64,000 bases of DNA from assembly GCA_016191555.1 (NCBI GenBank), contig JACPVX010000051.1, positions 124,001 to 188,000 of the forward strand, given 5' to 3'. This DNA comes from Bacteroidota bacterium. GTDB lineage: Bacteria > Bacteroidota > Bacteroidia > Cytophagales > Cyclobacteriaceae. Positions 35,418 to 44,959 of the stretch are shown here, in pieces (position 1 is the first letter of the stretch; every line of letters starts with the position of its first letter). The notes below the pieces were generated by a model, which worked only from the letters and a program-made list of their open reading frames with translations, was not told the origin of the DNA and ran no database searches. Made by a program: the position numbers and the translations under genes.

Positions 35418-36578
35418 TTAGAAGCGACTTTTACGCCAAAGGTCAACTGTGCTGAACCACGGCTCATTAAAGCGTTTATCGCGAAGCAAAATAAAATTAT
35501 CGGCATCGTACACACTGCCACTCTTCACAAAAGTAAAACGAACGTTATAACTTTTATAGCTCCATACTTCATTGCCCTGATTTTTTCCTAGCTCATCGGG
35601 TGCTCCAAAAATCGTGTAAATCATTCCTCGATCCGTTTTCCATCCTTCCTTGTACGCACTGAAATACCGATTCGCTTGTTCAACTCGTTGAAAATAGCTA
35701 CGCATGAAATTGCGTGCTCTGTCCTTATCGCGAGTAATTTCCAGTACCACTTTATCAAAAGCCGGCTTATCACCATTAACTTTTAATAACTGTTTGTATT
35801 CATCCGGGGTGGTAAGAAAAATCAGTGGGCCAGTGAGGTCTTCTATTTTATTGAATTTCGGATATGTATCATTGACGATACGCATCGAAAATCCATCTTG
35901 AGCAGTAGTGTCCTGCTGAAATAAATATAAGCCATACTGTTTTGGCGTAAACGATGCTCCGTTGGGTAATTGAAACAAAGAGTCGTGGAAAAGAAATCGC
36001 TCTGCGCCACCACCTTGATCGCTAAAAGGGGGGAGGGGTTGTGGAAAAGTTGTTTTGTAGTAGGATACAAAAAGTGGTTTGCCATCTACATTTTTCGCAA
36101 AATAACTTTTGCCTTTGGTAAGGTAATTTTCATGCAGTATGCCACTCGCATTTTCGATCCATCCGCGCACCGGATAAATAGCTTCAACCAACTTGTAGTA
36201 ATACCAGCTTCGCTGCGATTCGGTATGTGTCACTTTGGCAAGTAATAGCCAGGGTTTTGCCGGAACTTCGAACGAAAGTATCCCCGAACGAATGTTTCCG
36301 TCATTTGTAATGATAGAATCTTTATTTGAAAATAGTTCTCCTTCCCGATGATTATAAGAGGCGCGACTTTCCCAACTAATGCTGTAGCCTGAAGCAGGGG
36401 CTGTGGTAGTTTTTAATTGGTAATGGATAATTACCTTCTTCTCGCCTCGTGCCAGATGTAGCCTTAAATCGACTTCATTTTTTGGATTGTACCAATGGCT
36501 GAAATTTAAACTGGTCACAGCCTGCCCAGATGCAGAGAGAGCCAATGCCCAAAAGATACCTGTAAGAACATTCTTCAT
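35418..36578 (-). CDS. GWxTD domain-containing exported protein
   Basis: 386 aa from the ATG at 36578; a GTG 9 bp further upstream is in frame but less likely. A signal peptide (KNVLTGIFWALALSASGQA) leads into a beta-rich N-terminal half. The C-terminal third carries the name motif in EGWKTDRGMIYTIFGAPDE and ends with YNVRFTFVKSGSVYDADNF. These proteins occur in Bacteroidota and Acidobacteriota, with no proven role. The gene diverges from the methyltransferase gene across 81 bp. Confidence 0.88.
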   Translation of the reverse strand: MKNVLTGIFWALALSASGQAVTSLNFSHWYNPKNEVDLRLHLARGEKKVIIHYQLKTTTAPASGYSISWESRASYNHREGELFSNKDSIITNDGNIRSGILSFEVPAKPWLLLAKVTHTESQRSWYYYKLVEAIYPVRGWIENASGILHENYLTKGKSYFAKNVDGKPLFVSYYKTTFPQPLPPFSDQGGGAERFLFHDSLFQLPNGASFTPKQYGLYLFQQDTTAQDGFSMRIVNDTYPKFNKIEDLTGPLIFLTTPDEYKQLLKVNGDKPAFDKVVLEITRDKDRARNFMRSYFQRVEQANRYFSAYKEGWKTDRGMIYTIFGAPDELGKNQGNEVWSYKSYNVRFTFVKSGSVYDADNFILLRDKRFNEPWFSTVDLWRKSRF

Positions 36579-36635
36579 ACCCTTCACAATTCAAGTTAAA
36601 GCTACTATATAAACGATAAATTTAGCGAATAGAGT

Positions 36636-36643
36636 TATTTTTG
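36636..36643 (+). promoter_or_regulatory. possible -7 box for the methyltransferase gene
   Basis: TATTTTTG fits TAnnTTTG and ends 17 bp before the ATG at 36660, so the leader would be about 10 nt. No matching -33 TTTG is seen at the usual spacing. Confidence 0.35.
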
Positions 36644-36659
36644 CCTTCTACATTTTTTT

Positions 36660-37436
36660 ATGGCATCTGTTTATACCACCGAAATCGCATCAGACTCAGT
36701 TTTATCGGACAATCCAATCCATCAACGCTTGCTGAAAGCATATGTTTTAGCACACGATTTGGTAAGTGGTGATTTGTTAGAAGTGGGCTGTGGTGAAGGA
36801 CGTGGTATTGACTTGTTGTTACCAAAGGTGGCCAGCTTTTCGGCTATAGATAAAATTGCTCCGGTAGTGGACGAGTTAAAAAAGAAGTATCCTACCGCTA
36901 CTTTTGTGAGTGGCAATATTCCACCCTTGGCTGCATTTGCTGAAAACTCGTTTGATTGTGTGGTCAGCTTTCAGGTGATTGAACACATTCAAAACGATGT
37001 GGCTTACTTGAAGGAAATACACCGCGTGTTGAAGCCGGGGGGATTTGCCTTGATTACCACACCAAATCGACCTTTATCGCTTTCGCGGAATCCGTGGCAT
37101 ATACGCGAATACACTGCAGATGAATTGACTAATCTGGCGAGGGGCATTTTTTCGGAAGTAGTCATGAAAGGAATTGGTGGAAACGACAAGGTGATGCAGT
37201 ATTATGAGCGCAACAAAAAGTCAGTTGACAAGATGATGCGCTGGGATATCTTTAATCTGCAATACAAGTTACCCGCGGCTATACTTAGAGTGCCTTACGA
37301 AATTTTAAACCGCTTGAATCGCAATAAACTAAAAGAAGGTGCCGATGAATTGGTAAAAAGTATTCATCATACAGATTACATCGTAGTAGAAGATGCTTCG
37401 CAAGCACTTGATTTGTATCTAACGGTGAGAAAGTAA
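36660..37436 (+). CDS. class I SAM-dependent methyltransferase
   Basis: 258 aa with the SAM-binding motif I LLEVGCGEGRGIDLLL, motif II (SAIDKIAPVVDELKKKY), SFDCVVSFQVIEHIQN (motif post II/IV with the EHI segment) and VLKPGGFALITTPNRP. This is the Methyltransf_11/UbiE-like pattern. The substrate is unknown; the C-terminal extension (about 170-258) is the likely acceptor-binding part. It stands alone between the GWxTD gene and the DUF2723 gene, and its last codons lie in a hairpin. Confidence 0.9.
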   Translation: MASVYTTEIASDSVLSDNPIHQRLLKAYVLAHDLVSGDLLEVGCGEGRGIDLLLPKVASFSAIDKIAPVVDELKKKYPTATFVSGNIPPLAAFAENSFDCVVSFQVIEHIQNDVAYLKEIHRVLKPGGFALITTPNRPLSLSRNPWHIREYTADELTNLARGIFSEVVMKGIGGNDKVMQYYERNKKSVDKMMRWDIFNLQYKLPAAILRVPYEILNRLNRNKLKEGADELVKSIHHTDYIVVEDASQALDLYLTVRK

Positions 37437-37454
37437 ATATACTTTCTCACCGTT
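37421..37454 (+). terminator. terminator overlapping the methyltransferase stop codon
   Basis: A perfect 15-bp stem, AACGGTGAGAAAGTA (37421-37435) and TACTTTCTCACCGTT (37440-37454), with a 4-nt loop. The left arm contains the last codons and most of the stop codon (37434-37436). It is followed by TATTTTTTAC, a T-run, on the plus strand. On the minus strand the following bases are not T-rich, so it serves the plus-strand gene best. Confidence 0.88.
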
Positions 37455-37460
37455 TATTTT

Positions 37461-40421
37461 TTACTGATCGCTGGTAGGAATCGCGCCTCTGATTTGAAGA
37501 GCATTCACTAAGCGGTTGTACGCATCTTCCATTTTCTTAGCGAGATCTTCTTCGCCATTTTCATAGAGTGTGCGCTGTAGCGAATTGAGGATAAAGATAT
37601 TTCGTCTTAATTCACCCGTCAAACCATAACCTTCAGCAATTAGGTAAGTTGCCATTTGATCCGCACGGTCGCCAAGGATTTTTGAAATCTCAACGGCTTT
37701 ATCTTTTTCGCCTACTTGGAAAAGCAGATCAACTGTTTCAGGAGTGGTGTAGTCATAATTGATTACTTTATCCGGCATTTTAGCTAAGGAGAAGAGCAAC
37801 ACCTTATCTGCTTTTTCCATTTTTCCTTCATCGATCAATGCCTGCGCCAGTGAGTTAATGGAACTGCGATGATTCACTACAAAGCCCCTGTAATCATCGG
37901 TATAGTAAACCTTCTCATTATCCAATCCGCGATAGCGAAACTTATTCACCATGATGTCAAAGCTTCTTTCGGTATCAACCAAGTATTCGCGGTCTTTACG
38001 AGGATTTCTTACCGGTAATATGCGGTATGCATTTCCTTCTTGCACAGCATAAGGGCTTAAGTCAATATTGATCTGCGACATCGAAGTATGGTTCAAATAA
38101 ATTGGACGTTCCCAATTATTCGTTACCAACAAGTCGAGTAAGGCCAAATCTTTCTTTTCCAAGCCACCACGAATCAATCGAATTTGCATTTGGTCGACAA
38201 CCAGACTATCCATTCCTTTCGGAATAATGCCCTTCGCCAATATGGCTTGCTTATCGATGTTCAAGGTGAATACTTTGCTAGGAACAAGATTACGATCACC
38301 ATCGCGCAACTGCTTGGTGTCTTTGGCCAATAACTGAAGGTATTCTTTCGCATCAATACTTGGAATTTTAAAATCAGCAAATGGCAAATAATCATTCGGG
38401 CCACCTTGCTGATAATTTTTAGGTGTCAGCGTGTAGGGGAATGGATCAGACTTGTACGCTTTTCGGGTTGTTTGGTCAATATACCAGTCCGTGTTGTAGT
38501 AACTCAATACGATCACGCGCAGATCGGGGCGAGCCTCTTCCACTTCTTGAGCATACCATAGCGGGAACGTATCATTATCGCCACCGGTAAAAATGATGCC
38601 GTTTGTTGCACATGACTCGAGATAGTTGGTGGCAGAATCTACCGAGAAGAAGCGATCTGCACGATTATGATCATCCCAGCCATCTTTTGCCATTAAGGCA
38701 GGTGCTGTTAAACCAATGAGAGTAGCAGCGATGGCAGCGGTCTTTGCATTTTTTAAAAACCGTTGTAGCCCTTCGGCAATTCCAATCACGGCCAATCCAA
38801 TCCAAAATGCGAATGCATAATACGATCCTGCATAGATGTAGTCTCGTTCACGTGGCTCTGTTGGTGGCGAATTGAGGTACACCACAATAGCCACACCCAA
38901 CATGATAAAGAGAAGCCCCACTACCGCAAAGCTCTTGGTATCTTTTACTAATTGAAAATACATTCCAAGAAGACCCAATATGAATGGAATCATAAAGAAG
39001 TTATTGCGACCTCCATTTTTTGCCAACGCTTCCGGTACCGCTTTGAACCACTGCTTTGGCCCGAGCCAATCGGCACCCTGCTCGTCACTTTCGCGGCCGG
39101 CAAAATTCCACATAAAGTAGCGCATATACATAGTGCCAATCTGGTGCTGGAACATGTAGTACAAGTTTTGAGAGAAGGTAGGTTTTTGGCCTTCTTGCAA
39201 ACCAAGTATCTCTTTATACGATTCTTTATTGTCTGAATTCCAAACGCGTGGTAAGATGGTTTGCTGATCGGGTTGGTAAACGTATGTGAATTTACGATCA
39301 GTGATTTCGTATTTGTCTTTTCCTTTCGTGTAAATCGGATCACCGTATTCAATATCCACAATGCGCGCTGTAAAATAAGGGCCATACAGCAATGGGCGGC
39401 TTCCATACTGTTCGCGCTTCAGATAGCGCACGAAGCTCAATGCGTCTTTTGGAGCATTTTCATTTATCAGTGTGTCATAGCTGGAGCGAATTACCACTGT
39501 GGCATACGATCCATAACCAATCAAAATAAAAGCGGTTGCCAATAAGAATGTATTCCATACCGGCATGTCTTTCTTTTGGGTATAGAAAATTCCGAATACC
39601 AATGCGGAAACTACTAGAATAGTAAAAACCAAGGCGCCTGATCCAAAGAAAAGCCCTAGCGTATTTACAAAGAATATTTCAAAATTTCCGGCAATGGTTG
39701 GTAAGCCTGGCACGATGAAATCATTAATGAAAAGAACAATGGCAACACTTACTAACAGAGCGGCTACAATGCCCCACACTCCGGGTTTGAATTTTTTAAA
39801 GTAGTAAATCAATCCCAATGCAGGCACTGTTACCAAATTCAGCATGTGAACCCCAATGGATAATCCCATCATATAGGTGATCAACAGCAACCAACGATTG
39901 GCTTTGCTTTCGTCTTCAATCACGTCCCACTTCAAAACGCCCCACACGACAAAAGCAGTGAAGAATGACGACATGGCATACACTTCGGCTTCAACAGCTG
40001 AAAACCAAAATGAATCCGAGAAGGTATAAGCCAGTGCTCCAACGAGGCCGGCACCCATCAATAACCATGTTTTTTCTTCAGTGATTTCTGAATCTTTATT
40101 GGCACCGATCATTTTGCGGCCAAGCAAGGTGATAGACCAAAATAGAAAAAGGATGGTGAAGGCACTGGCCAGCACACTCATAAAGTTAATCCAGTAGGCT
40201 ACTTTGGTGACATCGCCAAAGGCTAGAAAAGAGAAAAACCGACCCATCAATAAGAACAATGGTGCGCCCGGAGGGTGAGGAACCTGAAGTTTGTAAGAAA
40301 CCGCTATAAACTCGCCACAATCCCAATAACTGGCGGTTTCTTCCATGGTAATAAAGTAAACGAGTAGGGCTACTCCGAAGGTAATCCAACCAACCAGGTT
40401 GTTCGCTTTCTTAAATGTCAT
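37461..40421 (-). CDS. DUF2723 multi-pass membrane protein (GT117-like)
   Basis: 986 aa. About a dozen hydrophobic helices span the first 570 residues, starting LVGWITFGVALLVYFITM. The segment ETASYWDCGEFIAVSYKLQV with PHPPGAPLFLL matches DUF2723 proteins, which resemble protein O-mannosyltransferases of the GT-C fold. Acidic residues in WDCGEF are candidates for the catalytic pair. The last 420 residues are soluble and include a region like tetratricopeptide helices (about 850-985). It may use lipid-linked sugars to modify surface or secreted proteins. This is a family-based inference; no acceptor is known here. Confidence 0.85.
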   Translation of the reverse strand: MTFKKANNLVGWITFGVALLVYFITMEETASYWDCGEFIAVSYKLQVPHPPGAPLFLLMGRFFSFLAFGDVTKVAYWINFMSVLASAFTILFLFWSITLLGRKMIGANKDSEITEEKTWLLMGAGLVGALAYTFSDSFWFSAVEAEVYAMSSFFTAFVVWGVLKWDVIEDESKANRWLLLITYMMGLSIGVHMLNLVTVPALGLIYYFKKFKPGVWGIVAALLVSVAIVLFINDFIVPGLPTIAGNFEIFFVNTLGLFFGSGALVFTILVVSALVFGIFYTQKKDMPVWNTFLLATAFILIGYGSYATVVIRSSYDTLINENAPKDALSFVRYLKREQYGSRPLLYGPYFTARIVDIEYGDPIYTKGKDKYEITDRKFTYVYQPDQQTILPRVWNSDNKESYKEILGLQEGQKPTFSQNLYYMFQHQIGTMYMRYFMWNFAGRESDEQGADWLGPKQWFKAVPEALAKNGGRNNFFMIPFILGLLGMYFQLVKDTKSFAVVGLLFIMLGVAIVVYLNSPPTEPRERDYIYAGSYYAFAFWIGLAVIGIAEGLQRFLKNAKTAAIAATLIGLTAPALMAKDGWDDHNRADRFFSVDSATNYLESCATNGIIFTGGDNDTFPLWYAQEVEEARPDLRVIVLSYYNTDWYIDQTTRKAYKSDPFPYTLTPKNYQQGGPNDYLPFADFKIPSIDAKEYLQLLAKDTKQLRDGDRNLVPSKVFTLNIDKQAILAKGIIPKGMDSLVVDQMQIRLIRGGLEKKDLALLDLLVTNNWERPIYLNHTSMSQINIDLSPYAVQEGNAYRILPVRNPRKDREYLVDTERSFDIMVNKFRYRGLDNEKVYYTDDYRGFVVNHRSSINSLAQALIDEGKMEKADKVLLFSLAKMPDKVINYDYTTPETVDLLFQVGEKDKAVEISKILGDRADQMATYLIAEGYGLTGELRRNIFILNSLQRTLYENGEEDLAKKMEDAYNRLVNALQIRGAIPTSDQ

Positions 40422-40570
40422 AATTTGGTTGCAAATGAAGTTGCGAAAATAGGGAAATTAGCCCATAGTCTTAGATCAAATTTATGCAGACTTTTGTGGC
40501 TATAACTCCCGGAAACTCAAACCACAAACGACTTGTAGAAGGAACTTGTTTCGGCTGTAATAATTTTAAC

Positions 40571-41686
40571 ATGGAGGTACCTTTTTTTTCCACCTTGCGG
40601 CAACATCAGGCCATCAGCGAAAAGCTGGAAGTTGCATTCGCTGGCTTTTTGCAGAAAGGCATCTTCATTTTAGGCGATGATGTGAGCTTATTTGAAGCAG
40701 CATTTGCTCGCTTCCATCAGATGCCCTATTGTACCTCTGTGGCTAATGGAATGGATGCCATTTTTATTGCTCTGAAGTCACTAAACATTGGGAAGGGCGA
40801 TGAGGTGCTGGTGCCCTCGCATACATGTTTTGCTACTTGGCTGTCGGTGAGTCGCACAGGGGCAACGCCCGTGCCAGTGGAAGTAAACCCATTCGATTTT
40901 ACGATGGATGTGAGTCGTTTGGAAGCAGCCGGAACTTCGCGCACAAAGGCGATTGTACCCGTTCATTTATACGGGCACCCGTGTGCGATGCCCACAATGA
41001 TGGCCATCGCAAAAAAGCGAAATTGGAGTGTGGTAGAGGACAATGCTCAATCGCATGGGGCCACATGCCATCAAAAGCTTACCGGAAGCTGGGGAGATCT
41101 AAGTGCTACGAGTTTTTATCCAACTAAAAATTTGGGAGCGTGGGGTGATGGTGGGGCGATTCTTTCCCGATCTGATTCGGATTACCAGTTTCATCAGGCA
41201 TTTCGAAATTACGGATCGGTACAAAAAGACATTCATTTGATGCAAGGTGTAAACTCGCGTTTGGATGAATTACAGGCAGCGATTCTGCAAATAAAGCTTC
41301 CATATCTATCGCAGTGGAATAACCGAAGAGTGGCGAATGCCAATTTATATCATCAACAATTGAAAGGTGTTGGCGATTTAATCTTACCAAGTTTAGGTAA
41401 TGAAAACTTTCACCCTGTTTTTCATTTGTACGTAGTTCAAACGGCTTATCGCGATCACCTGAAAGAGTTCTTAGGCAAGCAAGGAATTGGAACGGCTATT
41501 CATTACCCAACCCCCATTCATTTGCAAGCAGCTTATCGCGATCTAGGATATGCCGAAGGTAGTTTGCCGATTGCAGAACGCCTTAGCAAAACGGTATTAA
41601 GTCTTCCAGTGTGGCCGGAATTAGAACCGCGTGAAGTTGAAAGCGTATGCGAGGCAATTCGGACTTTTTTTGATCGTCACTTATAA
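40571..41686 (+). CDS. DegT/DnrJ/EryC1/StrS family aminotransferase
   Basis: 371 aa from the ATG at 40571; the frame extends to 40484 but this adds no conserved sequence. PLP-fold motifs: VANGMDAIFIALKSLNIGKGDEVLVPSHTCFATWL, VPVHLYGHPCAMPTM, VVEDNAQSHGA, and SFYPTKNLGAWGDGG with the PLP-binding Lys. The ending IHYPTPIHLQAAYRDLGY is typical. Such enzymes put an amino group on a nucleotide-activated keto sugar, usually for O-antigen or other surface glycans. It opens the surface-polysaccharide region, although a direct link with the amidotransferase genes 7 kb away is only contextual. Confidence 0.92.
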   Translation: MEVPFFSTLRQHQAISEKLEVAFAGFLQKGIFILGDDVSLFEAAFARFHQMPYCTSVANGMDAIFIALKSLNIGKGDEVLVPSHTCFATWLSVSRTGATPVPVEVNPFDFTMDVSRLEAAGTSRTKAIVPVHLYGHPCAMPTMMAIAKKRNWSVVEDNAQSHGATCHQKLTGSWGDLSATSFYPTKNLGAWGDGGAILSRSDSDYQFHQAFRNYGSVQKDIHLMQGVNSRLDELQAAILQIKLPYLSQWNNRRVANANLYHQQLKGVGDLILPSLGNENFHPVFHLYVVQTAYRDHLKEFLGKQGIGTAIHYPTPIHLQAAYRDLGYAEGSLPIAERLSKTVLSLPVWPELEPREVESVCEAIRTFFDRHL

Positions 41687-42327
41687 ACGATCATATAAAA
41701 CGCTAGCCACAAGATAAAGACCAAAACGTACGAACACGAAACAATCCACCAGGTGGCGTTGTTCTGTTTGTGAGTGCGCATGGAGAAAAAATTGACACCA
41801 CGCACCAACACCAGCACGTAAAGAATTTCGAAAAGGCTGATGGCTCGGAGCGGGTACGCAAAGCGACTTCCCAACAAGGTTTGATAGTCGAAGAAATGCA
41901 TGAGCGACAGCGGGTAAAATGCTCTGATTTCGGGGACGGTCGGGTCGGTTTTGATAAACAGAAACCAGATGATTTTTAAAAGCTCGGGAACAATAAATAC
42001 GAACTCGGCAGCCATTACCACGCTCCAACACTGGCTGAAGGTGATTCGATAACCAAAAAGAAAGCAACCCACCCATAAGACAAACCCGATTACCGTGAAT
42101 TTCCAGGCATAAATGAAAGGAATGGATAAAAACTGAAGCCCGCTAATCAGTTGAAGTATAGCACCTTCTGGACGGTCTTGCATAAACTCAAATGCGGCCG
42201 TCTCGTTTTCGATAAATGACTTCTTAACGTAAAGCAATAAAACTGAGATCAAACAAAGTATGAGAAAAGTCAGTCTTTTATCAGAATCAAAGATGGAGTG
42301 GTTTTCTTCTTCGTTAAGTGCTGTCAT
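41677..42327 (-). CDS. multi-pass membrane protein, unknown function
   Basis: 216 aa from the ATG at 42327; a longer frame to 42393 would run into the divergent TPR gene and looks like non-coding translation. Hydrophobic helices at about residues 19-34, 60-90, 105-130, 165-185 and 190-216 suggest five membrane spans. No family recognised; a YIP1-like or polymer-associated role is possible but not supported. The 3' end overlaps the end of the convergent aminotransferase gene by 10 bp. CAAAAGTA at 42332-42339 (TACTTTTG on this strand) fits a -7 box with almost no leader. Confidence 0.7.
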   Translation of the reverse strand: MTALNEEENHSIFDSDKRLTFLILCLISVLLLYVKKSFIENETAAFEFMQDRPEGAILQLISGLQFLSIPFIYAWKFTVIGFVLWVGCFLFGYRITFSQCWSVVMAAEFVFIVPELLKIIWFLFIKTDPTVPEIRAFYPLSLMHFFDYQTLLGSRFAYPLRAISLFEILYVLVLVRGVNFFSMRTHKQNNATWWIVSCSYVLVFILWLAFYMIVYK

Positions 42328-42391
42328 GCGACAAAAGTAATTGTTTAGTTGATGTTGTGTTTTAATAATCCCAACTTTGAATCCTGATACC

Positions 42392-43600
42392 ATGAGTCAA
42401 GTGAAGCACCGTTTTCTTTTTTTTGTTGCGCTTTCCGTCTTTAGCGGATTCTCGGCTTTGGTAAACGGTCAAGATCAGAAGAAGGATACAACCATAATCC
42501 TAATCAACGACATCACCATGCAATTGGAGGCAACGCAGGCCCTCAATGACTTATATGATTTTAACTTTGCGGAGGCTGAAAAACAGATGCGATGGTTTAA
42601 GCAAAAATATGCGTGGCATCCGCTTCCCTATTTTTTGTTGGGATTGAGTGAGTGGTGGAAGATTATGCCCAACACCAAGGAAACAAAGTATGACGATCGT
42701 TTTTTGGCATACATGGATAGCGCGATTTTCGTGGCCGAGAACCTCTACAAAAAACATCCGGAGTATAAGATTGAGGCCGCCTTCTTTTTAGCCGCAGCGC
42801 ATGGTTTTAAAGGAAGATTGTATGCAGATGAAGAACGTAAAAGTTGGCGAAAAGCTGCGGTGCAAGGTAAATCAGCTCTCAATTATTTAGAGATAAGTAG
42901 GCAAAAAGAAGGCCTAAGCCCGGAATTGCTTTTTGGCGATGCGCTCTACAACTATTTTTCGGTGTGGGTACCAGAGAACTATCCAGCACTGAAACCATTA
43001 CTATGGTTTTTTCGGAAGGGCGATAAACAGTTGGGTTTGAAACAACTCAAAGAAGTAAGCTATAATGCATTTTACACACGCACCGAAGCCATGGTGTGGT
43101 TGATGCGCATTATGAACAGCTATGAAAACGACCAGATGCGTGCTTTTCAGATAGCAGAATACTTGCACCAAACCTATCCCAATAATCCTTACTTCCATCG
43201 CTATTTTGCGCGCATGCTTTATTCGCGAGGCATGTATCCCGAGTTGGAGACCGAGTCACTTAAAATTCTTTCTTTGATTGACAGTGCCAAGCTAGGTTAC
43301 GAGGCCACCAGTGGTCGCTATGCTGCTTTTTTCTTAGGTCAGTTGTATGACTTTAAGCGCAAAGATGATTTGGCTAAAAAGTATTACTTACTCTCGGGCA
43401 AGTTTGCTGAAGAGATTGGCGCCACGGATTCGGGGTATTACTTATATTCGCTCATTGCATTGGGCGAAATCAGTGAGCGGCAGGGCAATAAAGCAGAAGC
43501 GAAAAAGTATTTTAATCTGGTGAAATCCAAAGCAGGCAGAAAAGACGAGGCGTTTAAAGACGCCAAGCGAAGACTAAAAAAGTTAGAGAAAAGTGATTAG
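42392..43600 (+). CDS. exported TPR-type protein, unknown function
   Basis: 402 aa from the ATG at 42392. A signal peptide (about 1-27, ending SALVNGQ) is followed by helix pairs with the tetratricopeptide spacing: ALNDLYDFNFAEAEKQMRWFKQKY, ALNYLEISRQKEGLSPELLFG, AEYLHQTYPNNPYFHRYFARMLYSRGMYPE, YEATSGRYAAFFLGQLYDFKRKDDLAKKYYLL and EISERQGNKAEAKKYFNLVK. Probably a periplasmic scaffold protein. A TTG start 15 bp upstream is possible. It stands before a membrane protein gene on the same strand with a 21-bp gap. Confidence 0.8.
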   Translation: MSQVKHRFLFFVALSVFSGFSALVNGQDQKKDTTIILINDITMQLEATQALNDLYDFNFAEAEKQMRWFKQKYAWHPLPYFLLGLSEWWKIMPNTKETKYDDRFLAYMDSAIFVAENLYKKHPEYKIEAAFFLAAAHGFKGRLYADEERKSWRKAAVQGKSALNYLEISRQKEGLSPELLFGDALYNYFSVWVPENYPALKPLLWFFRKGDKQLGLKQLKEVSYNAFYTRTEAMVWLMRIMNSYENDQMRAFQIAEYLHQTYPNNPYFHRYFARMLYSRGMYPELETESLKILSLIDSAKLGYEATSGRYAAFFLGQLYDFKRKDDLAKKYYLLSGKFAEEIGATDSGYYLYSLIALGEISERQGNKAEAKKYFNLVKSKAGRKDEAFKDAKRRLKKLEKSD

Positions 43601-43621
43601 CTACCAGTTAATTTTTTTGAT

Positions 43622-44959
43622 TTGGAACTAAGGGATTTTGTTGTCACACCCATTGTTGTTATGCTGGTTTACATAGTAGCCTACTATGTACGACCATTTT
43701 GCACGGATGCCATTAATCGAGCTTATTTTATTCCGGCCCTTACTGTGAAAATGCTTGGAGCCATCGCGGTCGGCCTAATTTATCAATTTTATTATACCAG
43801 TGGAGATACATTTACCTATCACACACATGGCAGCCGACTGATCTGGGAAGCTTTTATGAATTCTCCGATGGAGGGTATTCGGATCTATTTTGCGCATGGC
43901 ACCTATGGTCCAGGTCTATGGGAAATAGCAGATCAAATTTGGTTTTGGCGCGATCCGCGATCGTTCTTCGTCATTCAAATGGCTACCTTATTCGACTTGC
44001 TTACATTCTCAACTTATTCTGCCACCGCTGTCTTGTTTTCCGTGATTGCCTTTACAGGCGGATGGATGTTGTATCTCGTCTTTTATAAGTCTCACCCGCA
44101 CGCACATCAGGTGTTGGCCTTTTGTTGTTTGTTTGTTCCTTCGGTAGTTTTCTGGGGATCCGGCTTATTGAAAGACACCGTGACGCTTGCATTCGCAGGT
44201 ATAAGCACCTTCTGCTTTTATAAGCTGCTGATCGAAAGACGAGTTTCGGTTGGATATGTATTGTTATTGATCCTATCTTTTTATATCATCTATTCAATCA
44301 AAAAATACATTCTCATCAGTTTGGTCATCGGGTTGATTGTTTGGCTTGCTTCGCGATTTTTCTTTCAAGTGCGCTCCTATATGCTGAGGATTCTCCTTAT
44401 CCCTATTGTTCTAATTCTATCTTTAGCAATTACGTATATCAGCATCAGTAAAATTACGGAAGACGATGCCCGTTATTCGATCGAGAATATTGCTCAAACA
44501 TCTAAGATAACAGCATATGATATTCGCTATGGCTGGGGTGCCCGCTCTGGAGATGGATCGGGCTATAGCCTCGGTGAATTGGATGGATCTTGGCAAAGCA
44601 TGCTTCGATTGGCACCAAGTGCCATTAACGTTTCCTTGTTCAGGCCTTATATTTGGGAGGTGGGTAATCCGTTGATGGCACTTTCAGCGCTTGAGAGTTT
44701 CATTACACTACTGGCAACCATTCTTGTTCTCATTCAAGTACGCAGTTACTTATTTCATTACGTGCGAGCAGAGGTTATTTTTTGCCTCGTGTTTGCATTC
44801 ATCTTTGCCTTTGGTGTAGGCGTTTCATCCTACAATTTCGGAACGCTATCACGCTATAAAATTCCTTTACTACCTTTTTATTGGTCGGCATTGGCTATCA
44901 TTTACTCTTCATGGGCACGCGATCGCAAAGCGGCCATGGAGATTAATGATATAGCGTGA
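43622..44959 (+). CDS. multi-pass membrane protein, possible polysaccharide polymerase or GT-C protein
   Basis: 445 aa with about ten hydrophobic helices. A soluble loop near residues 50-100 (GDTFTYHTHGSRLIWEAFMNSPMEG and FAHGTYGPGLW) and a larger loop at about 285-345 (YSIENIAQTSKITAYDIRYGWG) separate them. The layout resembles Wzy-like polymerases or GT-C glycosyltransferases, but no motif settles it. I kept the TTG start at 43622 because the first ATG lies inside the first membrane helix. The 3' end overlaps the convergent gene at 44943 by 17 bp. Confidence 0.65.
   Translation: MELRDFVVTPIVVMLVYIVAYYVRPFCTDAINRAYFIPALTVKMLGAIAVGLIYQFYYTSGDTFTYHTHGSRLIWEAFMNSPMEGIRIYFAHGTYGPGLWEIADQIWFWRDPRSFFVIQMATLFDLLTFSTYSATAVLFSVIAFTGGWMLYLVFYKSHPHAHQVLAFCCLFVPSVVFWGSGLLKDTVTLAFAGISTFCFYKLLIERRVSVGYVLLLILSFYIIYSIKKYILISLVIGLIVWLASRFFFQVRSYMLRILLIPIVLILSLAITYISISKITEDDARYSIENIAQTSKITAYDIRYGWGARSGDGSGYSLGELDGSWQSMLRLAPSAINVSLFRPYIWEVGNPLMALSALESFITLLATILVLIQVRSYLFHYVRAEVIFCLVFAFIFAFGVGVSSYNFGTLSRYKIPLLPFYWSALAIIYSSWARDRKAAMEINDIA

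Noticed and set aside
40484-40570. N-terminal extension of the DegT-type aminotransferase
   Set aside because: The extra 29 residues show no PLP-fold features; the conserved N-terminal segment begins at the ATG at 40571.
42328-42393. N-terminal extension of the membrane protein gene
   Set aside because: It would run into the start of the divergent TPR gene and reads like a non-coding leader.
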